Source: Vibrio celticus (lineage in GTDB: Bacteria > Pseudomonadota > Gammaproteobacteria > Enterobacterales > Vibrionaceae). Taken from it: DNA of 64,000 nucleotides. The translations under genes and the position numbers were made by a program. The DNA is taken from positions 3,348,001-3,412,000 of the forward strand of contig NZ_AP025463.1 of the NCBI RefSeq assembly GCF_024347335.1, written 5' to 3'. Below the pieces are notes generated by a model. The model was given only the letters and a program-made list of their open reading frames with translations, searched no databases and was not told the origin of the DNA. Positions 35,016 to 41,344 of this stretch are shown here, piece after piece (the stretch's first letter is position 1; each line of letters opens with the position of its first letter).

Positions 35016-36208
35016 CAGGGCGGGATCGCACTTTGTTAACTAATGTGATCTAATAGTGGCAAATCCTCAGATACACAGCAATTTTGAACCTTATTGAATA
35101 CTTATCTGTCGTCGAAGACACTCGCTCGGACATCAATCAGAAACACAACCTCATCGATGTCATGTTTCTAGTGATTAGCGCTATCGCATCGGGATGTGAA
35201 GGTTGGCAAGACATTGAATTTTATGGAGAAGAAAAGCTCGATTGGTTAAGGAAATATAGACCTTTCGAACATGGTATCCCTCGTAGACACACAATAGCTC
35301 GCATCTTGCGTTCCGTTGTTGCTGAGTCACTGCTCGAAGCTTTAGCCCTTTGGATAAACGAGCAGCGAACTAGCCATAACAAGCCCATTATCGCATTTGA
35401 CGGTAAGGTGTTGCGGGCTCCTATCGTAACGACAGAAAACTGCGTTGCAGTTGGTCACCGCTTACGATACCGAGCGTGGTCTAGTTCTGAGCCAGAAGCC
35501 GACTGAGAACAAGAATGGTGAGATAAACATTGTACGCCAAATGCTTGATGTTATTAATGTAAAGGGTAGCGTTGTCACGGTTGACGCCTTACATTGCCAG
35601 CGTGAAACACTAGAGAAAATCAAAGACAAACAGGCACATGTCGTCGTCCAGGTTAAGAATAATCAGCCCAAGCTTCGAGCGGCTGTTGTGGAGCAGTTCC
35701 AAACAGTTTTTGATGCTGGCAAAGAGAAAATAGTCACCGAAATCAAAGAGAAAAAACATGGTCGCAGTGAAGAGCGATACGTGTTTCAGCTCAAGGCTAA
35801 ATTGCCCGATGACTTAGCTAAGAAGTGGCCAACGGTAAGAAGCATCATAGCAGTGGAGCGCCATCGAGTGATCAACGGTAAAGGCACTGTAGATACGTCC
35901 TACTACATTAGTTCTTTGTCGCCGAACAACAAACTCCTGGGTCATTATATTCGCCAGCATTGGCGGATCGAGAACAGTCAGCATTACGTGTTAGATGTTG
36001 TTTTTAAAGAGGATAGTTCACGCATCACTTTAGATGGTGCAGTGGAAAACATAGCGTTGTTCAGGCGCTTTGTGATGAATATGCTCAAGCAATGTGACTG
36101 TGGTGCGCCAAGCCAAAAAGTGAAATTGAAAAAAGCGGCATGGAACGACGATTATCGGGCTAGAGTATTCTTTGGGTTATAAATCCATCAAAGTATGCTC
36201 CCGCCCTG
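35016..36208 (+). mobile_element. ISAs1-family insertion sequence with terminal repeats and target duplication
   Basis: The 1193-bp element has matching ends: CAGGGCGGGATCGCACT at 35016 and, read inward from 36208, CAGGGCGGGAGCATACT. Perfect 10-bp direct repeats flank it, so the insertion is structurally whole and fairly recent. It sits between the amidase and holin genes. Its transposase reading frame is broken by two one-base shifts. It differs from the other two ISAs1-family copies, whose ends read CAGGGCAAGAT. Confidence 0.93.
35084..36182 (+). pseudogene. ISAs1-family transposase, frameshifted at two runs
   Basis: The N-terminal part (NLIEYLSVVEDTRSDINQKH ... IIAFDGKVLR) and the C-terminal part (LQLVTAYDTERGLVLSQ ... 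HWRIENSQHYVLDVVFKED ... LFRRFVMNMLKQ) form one transposase of about 365 residues. They are out of frame because a GGG run at 35415-35417 and an AAAA run at 35436-35439 each seem one base short; correcting both gives GSYRNDRKTALQLVTAYD. The start is a TTG or an unusual codon. As written it makes no full transposase. Confidence 0.88.
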
Positions 36209-36218
36209 GGTGTTCAAG
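36209..36218. repeat. Target site duplication, right
   Basis: GGTGTTCAAG immediately follows the right terminal repeat of the ISAs1-family element, identical to the left copy at 35006-35015. Confidence 0.9.
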
Positions 36219-36257
36219 GGGGAGGACCAAAAGCTAAGTCTTCGAATCATTTGAAGT

Positions 36258-36348
36258 GCAGATGCGGGATTCGAGTAAGCGAGATGCGAAAAGCTAGAGG
36301 AGCAGATGCGAGTAACGGGTAGCGAGATTCGAAAGGCTTAAGAGCGGG
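36258..36348 (+). repeat. Dispersed GATNCG-type repeat, copy 7 (two tandem units)
   Basis: Unit one: GCAGATGCGGGATTCGAG then TAAGCGAGATGCGAAAAGC. Unit two: GAGCAGATGCGAG then TAACGGGTAGCGAGATTCG and CTTAAGAGCGGG. They fill the space between the insertion sequence and the holin gene and probably once lay after the amidase gene together with copy 6. Confidence 0.82.
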
Positions 36349-36396
36349 AATGACGAGAAAGGCGCTATATAACCATTCAATAAACCAAGGAGCAGT

Positions 36397-36732
36397 ATGA
36401 CATTGTTCGGAAGAATATTCGGGAGCCAGTCTTCGATTAGCAAGGGGTTAGATGCACTCACCAACACAGGAGATGCGATGTTTTTTACGGATGAAGAAAA
36501 AGCGAAGCACAAGCTGGCACTGCTTAAAGCGTATGAACCTTTTAAGTTAGTACAGCGCTACATTGTGTTGTTGTTCACTATTCCTTATGTGGCATTACAT
36601 GTGATGGTAATTCTGGGTTGTATGCACGGTTACGATTGGAAACCGTTGGGGGAAATGACCAATGAAGCGTTTGGCTATCCGGTGTTAGCGGCGATTGGAT
36701 TGTATTTAACGGGAGGGGTGGTAAAGAAGTAG
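36397..36732 (+). CDS. Three-TM phage-type holin
   Basis: A protein of 111 residues: a short amphipathic N-terminal region with a charged stretch (DEEKAKHKLALLKAYEPF), then hydrophobic segments around residues 50-74 (YIVLLFTIPYVALHVMVIL) and 90-106 (GYPVLAAIGLYLTGGVV). This matches the holin_3TMs family, whose members permeabilise the inner membrane so that an endolysin can reach murein. AAGGAG lies 8 bases before ATG. With the amidase gene 1.6 kb upstream it makes a lysis pair. No other phage structural genes are present in the window. Confidence 0.8.
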   Translation: MTLFGRIFGSQSSISKGLDALTNTGDAMFFTDEEKAKHKLALLKAYEPFKLVQRYIVLLFTIPYVALHVMVILGCMHGYDWKPLGEMTNEAFGYPVLAAIGLYLTGGVVKK

Positions 36733-36868
36733 AAGAGCAGATGCGGGTAGCGGGTAAACGGGATGCGAAAGGCTTAAGAGCGGATGCGGGATACGAGTAA
36801 ACGAGTAACGAAGAGCAGATTCGAGTGGCGCTTTTCGTATCTCGCCACTCGAATCTCGTTACTGCTTT
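36733..36868 (+). repeat. Dispersed GATNCG-type repeat, copy 8, ending in a hairpin
   Basis: Three plus-strand units after the holin stop (AGAGCAGATGCGGGTAGCGG..., AAGAGCGGATGCGGGATACG..., AAGAGCAGATTCGAGTGGCG) meet an inverted unit (CGCCACTCGAATCTCG). The array fills the whole space between the convergent holin and wzc genes. Confidence 0.85.
36817..36856. terminator. Hairpin formed by facing repeats, 3' to wzc
   Basis: AGATTCGAGTGGCG (36817-36830) pairs perfectly over 14 bp with CGCCACTCGAATCT (36843-36856), loop 12. It lies 16 bp past the wzc stop between convergent genes. There is no long T-run on either side, so it may act as a bidirectional 3' end or a Rho-linked or RNA-stabilising stem and not as a classic intrinsic terminator. 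Confidence 0.6.
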
Positions 36869-36871
36869 TAG

Positions 36872-39043
36872 TTATTTCTTGTCGCTAGAATACGTGTAGT
36901 TGTAGTAACCGTAGCCGTATGAACTTGATGCTTTCTTCTCGATGGCGTTGAAGATAACGCCTTTCACTTCGATACCTGATTGTTCGAAACGGTTACGAGC
37001 TACATCGATCTCTTTAATGGTGTTTTGGCCGTAGCGTGCCACCATTAATGTGGTACCAGCGAAGGCACCCACAATGCTTGGGTCGGTTACTGCCAGTACA
37101 GGTGGAGTATCGACAATCACCAAATCATATTCTTTTGATGCCCATTCCATGAGCTCTGCAAAGCGCGGGTGCATTAGCAGCTCAGATGGGTTGGGTGGCA
37201 CTTGACCACGGGTAATGATTTCTAGGTTTTCTACTGGTGTCGTTTTAACTGATTGAGCGAATTCTTGCTTGTTGCTCAATACATCAGAAAGGCCGTTTTC
37301 CCACTTCAAACCAAAGCTTTGCTGTAGGTAACCTTTACGCATATCGGCATCAATCAACAGTACCTTTTGGCCAGTTTTCGCAGCGACCGCGGCAAAGTTG
37401 GTCGAGATGAATGATTTACCAATGCCCGGCGCAGGGCCAGAGATCATCAAAACGTTATTTTTCGCTTCTAGCATCGCAAAGTGCAAACTGGTACGAAGGC
37501 CACGCAGTGCTTCAACCGAAAGGTCCGCAGGGTTAGATTCAGCAAGCAGAGCTTGGGCACCCTTGGTTTGCTGTTTTTTCGATTTAAAGCGGTTAGTTAG
37601 CTCAACCTGTAAATCCGATTTTGGTACCGCTGCGTAAACCGGAAGGCCGATTTGTTCAATTTGGTCTGGGCTTTCAACGCCACGGTGGAACGCCGCTTTC
37701 ACTAATACAAACGCGACACTTAGCATGCCACCCAGTAGCGTCGCCAATACAACAATCAGTGGCTTCTTAGGTTTAACGGCGCGAGCATACGCTTGAGCGT
37801 CATCTAAGATACGAACGTTACCGACCGTACCCGCTTTAATAATGCTCAGCTCTTGAACTTTGTTTAAAAGCTGGATGTAGATTTGTTGGTTTACTTCTAC
37901 ATCACGTGTCATACGCAGTACTTCACGTTGTGTTTTCGGTAGCTTTTGTACTTGCTTGTTTAGGCGCTCTTTCTCACCCAATAGCGTTTTACGCTTATCA
38001 AGCAAGGCTTTGTATGCAGGGTGATCTTTAGTGAAGCGTTGGCTGATTTCACTCTCTTTAAACGTTAGCTCATTTAATTGCGCTTCAAGCTCTACCATTA
38101 CCTTCAAGGTTGATTGTGCTTCTAAGCCCAAGTCGATCGACTCGTTCTTCTGGCGGTAATTGTTCAGTACGTCTTCATAGCCGGTTAGCTCAGATTTAAT
38201 GCCCGGAAGGTGGCTTTCTAAGAAGTCTAGGCTCTTCTCTGCTTCTGCTGAATTACGCTTCACGTTTTGTAAGAAGTAGATCTGGCTAATATGATTAAGA
38301 ATTTCAGAAATCTGTTGTTTGTCTTCCCCTTCAAAGCTTAGCTGCAAAATACCGGTTTGCTTGCCTTGCTCAGACAGAGACAAAGAAGCTTTCAACCATT
38401 CGATTGCTTCTAGTCGGCTACGCTGACCTATTGAAAATTCAAAACCGTTGTGTGATTCAAAACCTGCCACAAACAAACTGTAATCGTCAGCGGTGGCTAG
38501 CTCACCCACTTTGCCTTGCAAGATAACGCGCTCATCGTCACGAACCAATTGGTAAGTACCCTGCTCCGCATCAACAATCTGAATGGTGTGTGCATAACTG
38601 CTCGCGTAGCTTGGCAAAGTAAAACGGCTTACTGCAATGTGGTTGATGTCGCCAGTTAAGCGGGCAAAACCTTTACCGACGATGGGTGCATAGTTAGGCG
38701 ATGTCACCGTAGTCAGGTTAAACTTATCGACTGTTTCACCCAAGATCATACGAGATTTGATGATCTCCACTTCTGTTGTGGCAGAAGATTCTTGAGAGAA
38801 CAGCTCTCCCATATCACCGACCATGGATGAAATGCCGCCAGAGCTCTTCTGTTCAATTTGAATCAGGGCATCTGCTTTGTATATCGGCGTTGAAAGCAGA
38901 GCAAACGCAATACCAAGCACAGCAAAAACAAATGTGGTCAGTATGATTAACCATTTAGCATCTAATAAGATACCAAGCAGCTTCCCTAGATCTATCTCAT
39001 CAGAGTTATCTGTGTGTGATTGCTGAGATGGTTGTGTTGTCAT
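36872..39043 (-). CDS. wzc: Capsule/EPS co-polymerase and tyrosine autokinase Wzc
   Basis: A protein of 723 residues. A Wzz-type N-terminal domain has membrane segments at about 30-50 and 428-448 enclosing a large periplasmic loop with coiled-coil stretches (270-400). The cytoplasmic BY-kinase has Walker A GPAPGIGKS (536-544), A' LLIDADMRK (562-570), Walker B LVIVDTPP (641-648) and a C-terminal tyrosine cluster (SSSYGYGYYNYTY, six Tyr). Wzc controls chain length and, through cycles of phosphorylation with Wzb, export through Wza. It is the last gene of wza-wzb-wzc on the minus strand, 172 bp after wzb. Confidence 0.96.
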   Translation of the reverse strand: MTTQPSQQSHTDNSDEIDLGKLLGILLDAKWLIILTTFVFAVLGIAFALLSTPIYKADALIQIEQKSSGGISSMVGDMGELFSQESSATTEVEIIKSRMILGETVDKFNLTTVTSPNYAPIVGKGFARLTGDINHIAVSRFTLPSYASSYAHTIQIVDAEQGTYQLVRDDERVILQGKVGELATADDYSLFVAGFESHNGFEFSIGQRSRLEAIEWLKASLSLSEQGKQTGILQLSFEGEDKQQISEILNHISQIYFLQNVKRNSAEAEKSLDFLESHLPGIKSELTGYEDVLNNYRQKNESIDLGLEAQSTLKVMVELEAQLNELTFKESEISQRFTKDHPAYKALLDKRKTLLGEKERLNKQVQKLPKTQREVLRMTRDVEVNQQIYIQLLNKVQELSIIKAGTVGNVRILDDAQAYARAVKPKKPLIVVLATLLGGMLSVAFVLVKAAFHRGVESPDQIEQIGLPVYAAVPKSDLQVELTNRFKSKKQQTKGAQALLAESNPADLSVEALRGLRTSLHFAMLEAKNNVLMISGPAPGIGKSFISTNFAAVAAKTGQKVLLIDADMRKGYLQQSFGLKWENGLSDVLSNKQEFAQSVKTTPVENLEIITRGQVPPNPSELLMHPRFAELMEWASKEYDLVIVDTPPVLAVTDPSIVGAFAGTTLMVARYGQNTIKEIDVARNRFEQSGIEVKGVIFNAIEKKASSSYGYGYYNYTYSSDKK

Positions 39044-39215
39044 CAGATTACGACTTCCTAAACTAGTATTTTGAAGAGAAGTTAAGTACGGCTTATTGGC
39101 TTCTCTTTTATATGATTCGATTAATGGCTGTGTGTATAGCTTAACTGGGTATCTCTAAAGCTCAACTGGCTATATAGAAAACTTAACGAGCTTTAGCTAA
39201 CGCTTAACTTCTTCT

Positions 39216-39656
39216 CTAGAGCTTTTTCGCCCAAGCTTGTGCAGCTTCGTCAATCAGCTTGTAAGCGTATTCAAACGCTTCGCGGCTCTGACGGTGCGGG
39301 TCGGGAATGTCTTTTTGGCCAATCCACTGACCAAACAGCATGGTTTTACCACGCGCTTCCGGTGATATTTGAGTGAGCGCCTCCATATGGCCCTTCTCCA
39401 TCACCAAGATCAAGTCATACTGAGCACAAAGCTGTGGTGTCACTTGTTGAGACTGATGATTTTCAACATCGACCCCGTTTTCTGCGGCGATTAAAATCGC
39501 GGTATCGTCTGCTGGCTTACCAATTAAACGACTTTTCTCGGCAGCAATACCGGCAGAGGCCACTTCTTTGTTGGGAAGCAACTTTTGAAGAACGCGCTCT
39601 CCCGTCGGGGAACGGCAAATATTACCCACGCAGACGACTAAAATTTTATTAAACAT
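39216..39656 (-). CDS. wzb: Low-molecular-weight protein-tyrosine phosphatase Wzb
   Basis: A protein of 146 residues with the CX5R active site near the N terminus (Cys9 to Arg15, CVGNICRS) and the general-acid loop DPHRQS near residue 115. It dephosphorylates the tyrosine cluster of Wzc, a step required for capsule assembly. It lies between wza and wzc, 101 bp downstream of wza, with a hairpin in the gap. Length and motifs are standard. Confidence 0.96.
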   Translation of the reverse strand: MFNKILVVCVGNICRSPTGERVLQKLLPNKEVASAGIAAEKSRLIGKPADDTAILIAAENGVDVENHQSQQVTPQLCAQYDLILVMEKGHMEALTQISPEARGKTMLFGQWIGQKDIPDPHRQSREAFEYAYKLIDEAAQAWAKKL

Positions 39657-39712
39657 AACGGACTTCTAACTGTAATAGGCTTAACGAGATTCAAGTACTT
39701 ATAAACATAAAA

Positions 39713-39740
39713 ATCAGGTCACACGTAAATGTGACCTGAT
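39713..39740 (-). terminator. Hairpin/attenuator between wza and wzb
   Basis: ATCAGGTCAC (39713-39722) and GTGACCTGAT (39731-39740) form a perfect 10-bp stem. On the minus strand the stem is followed by TTTTTATG. It sits 18 bp after the wza stop inside the operon, so it may lower expression of wzb and wzc relative to wza, or be overridden by RfaH. Confidence 0.72.
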
Positions 39741-39757
39741 GATTGCTCTATCTTAGC

Positions 39758-40894
39758 CTAAGGCCAATTACGAACACGTAACGCACCTTCGGTTAAATTA
39801 TTAAATCCGTTAATAGTTGGCAGCAACTGCCCAATTACACGGTTCCAACGGCTAATAGGTGCTGCCGTGACATAAACAATGTCGTAAGGTTTCAGATCAA
39901 ACTCAGTGCCAATCACCAATGCAGAGGCATCTTCCATATTCAGCTGGTAGATGTCTGCCATGCGTTCTGACTTATCATCCGAAGTGCGAATCACAAACAC
40001 ACCCGTTGCATCGGCTGAAAGTTGGTTGATGCCCCCTACATAGCTTAACGCTTCTGTTAAACTCATTCCCGCACGATCAATTTTTAACAGTTGTGGGTCA
40101 TTCACTTCACCCATCACAAATACTTTTTGAGCGTCATTGCGAGGTACATGAACAATATCACCGGCTTGCAGTAACCTATTTTGAGTCAAATCGCCTTTCT
40201 GCATCAGGGCATACAAAGAAATATACTCTTGCACTCCATTGCGAGTTAACGAAACATTCCGCCAATCCGCATCTTCCGACAATCCTTGCGAACGATTTAT
40301 CGCGTCCAACAACGTTAATGGAATATTAGTGATCGCTTGTTGTCCTGGTTGCTCAACTTCGCCTGTAACATAGGTTTTTTGAGAACGAAAACCCGCTACG
40401 TTAACATCAACTTGAGGGCTTTCTATATATTTAGACAGACGCTTCGTGATATCAGTACGAATCTCATCGACAGTCTTATCTAATACATCAACGCTACCAA
40501 TGTATGGGTAAAAGATAGTTCCATTTGAACGAACCCAATTACCCGCCTCTTCAGCACTACGATAAGAACCGGCAGGAATCGTCAGTTCAGGGTGATCCCA
40601 GATCGTGATATTTAAGATATCACCGACGCCAACTTGGTATTCATACTTTGCGATGTCTACGTCAAGCTCAGGGTTGGCTTGTGAAACCGACAATGTACCC
40701 GTTTGATAAGTCGATACTAGCTGTGCCGTCAGCGGATACACATTAACCACATCAGAGATGTCAGATTCTTGCTGTTCTTCTGAAGGCTGAATCACATTCT
40801 TATTGTCAGTGGAAAGGTGGGTCCCTGGAGTGGTACAGCCTGCTAATAATGCTGGCAGGAGCGCTAAAATGAGGCGATTTTTATTAATCTTCAT
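39758..40894 (-). CDS. wza: Outer-membrane polysaccharide export lipoprotein Wza
   Basis: A protein of 378 residues with a lipoprotein signal: hydrophobic ILALLPALLAG followed by Cys and TTPG. The poly-export domain (YQVGVGDILNITIWDHPEL) and two SLBB-type domains (TYVTGEVEQPGQQ, VFVMGEVNDPQ) follow. Wza forms the octameric outer-membrane channel for capsule chains. The ATG at 40894 is preferred to a TTG three codons upstream. The gene starts the wza-wzb-wzc operon and lies 154 bp downstream of an RfaH ops site. Confidence 0.96.
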   Translation of the reverse strand: MKINKNRLILALLPALLAGCTTPGTHLSTDNKNVIQPSEEQQESDISDVVNVYPLTAQLVSTYQTGTLSVSQANPELDVDIAKYEYQVGVGDILNITIWDHPELTIPAGSYRSAEEAGNWVRSNGTIFYPYIGSVDVLDKTVDEIRTDITKRLSKYIESPQVDVNVAGFRSQKTYVTGEVEQPGQQAITNIPLTLLDAINRSQGLSEDADWRNVSLTRNGVQEYISLYALMQKGDLTQNRLLQAGDIVHVPRNDAQKVFVMGEVNDPQLLKIDRAGMSLTEALSYVGGINQLSADATGVFVIRTSDDKSERMADIYQLNMEDASALVIGTEFDLKPYDIVYVTAAPISRWNRVIGQLLPTINGFNNLTEGALRVRNWP

Positions 40895-41047
40895 GTTTAC
40901 CAAGTCATAGAAACGGAATGTGTCTGGCGCCTAAAAGGACATCCAAAGAATAGAGGTTTTGTAATTTTATCAGTTACACAAGAGGAGATTAGAGAAAGTA
41001 ATAAAAAATAGTAAGATCTTACTCCCATTTACAATTAATAAACGGGG

Positions 41048-41058
41048 ACGCTACCGCC
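41048..41058 (-). promoter_or_regulatory. RfaH ops element upstream of wza
   Basis: Minus-strand GGCGGTAGCGT exactly matches the ops core and is the same 11-mer as at 31696-31706. It lies in the transcribed leader 154 bp before wza. RfaH binding at such sites prevents early termination in long surface-polysaccharide operons. Confidence 0.88.
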
Positions 41059-41097
41059 CTTTGATACTCCGCGACATCACACTGCGTAACTTATTTT

Positions 41098-41145
41098 ATC
41101 CTACTCACTTAGGTGGCCCTAAAGACACTTAGAATTGAGTAGGAT
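41098..41145 (-). promoter_or_regulatory. Inverted repeat upstream of the wza ops site
   Basis: ATCCTACTCA (41098-41107) and TGAGTAGGAT (41136-41145) are perfect complements separated by 28 bases that themselves contain two CACTTAG words. It could be a binding site for a regulator or a leader stem. The regulator is unknown. Confidence 0.5.
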
Positions 41146-41258
41146 TATCTAATTAACTGAGCAAGTAAATGTTGTAAAAATGCCACCGCACACGCTTAGT
41201 TCAATCCGTGAACATTATCCACAATTTATGCTTATTATCAACCTAGTTGAATGGTTAA

Positions 41259-41340
41259 AGAGCAGGTGAGAGTAACGAGATATGAGTAAACGAAGCGCTC
41301 TTTCCCTGCTCTTCTTATCTCGTTACTCGTATCTGCTCCT
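41259..41340 (-). repeat. Dispersed GATNCG-type repeat, copy 9, facing pair with long hairpin
   Basis: A plus-oriented unit (GAGCAGGTGAGAGTAACGAG) faces a minus-oriented one (ATCTCGTTACTCGTATCTGC). GAGTAACGAGAT (41270-41281) pairs perfectly with ATCTCGTTACTC (41317-41328), and GAGCAG with CTGCTC further out. It begins 5 bp beyond the yjbH stop and could close the yjbEFGH transcript. Confidence 0.82.
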
Positions 41341-41344
41341 AAAT

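Larger units (their letters stand above)
40895..41344. other. Leader region of the wza operon (450 bp)
   Basis: No gene is seen. In order of transcription on the minus strand it holds copy 9 of the dispersed repeat (at the yjbH 3' end), a perfect 10-bp inverted repeat (41098-41145), the ops site (41048-41058) and an AT-rich stretch before wza. Confidence 0.7.

Noticed and set aside
34165..36732. Complete prophage
   Set aside because: Only lysis-type genes and one winged-helix gene are seen; there is no integrase, capsid, tail or att repeat in the window.
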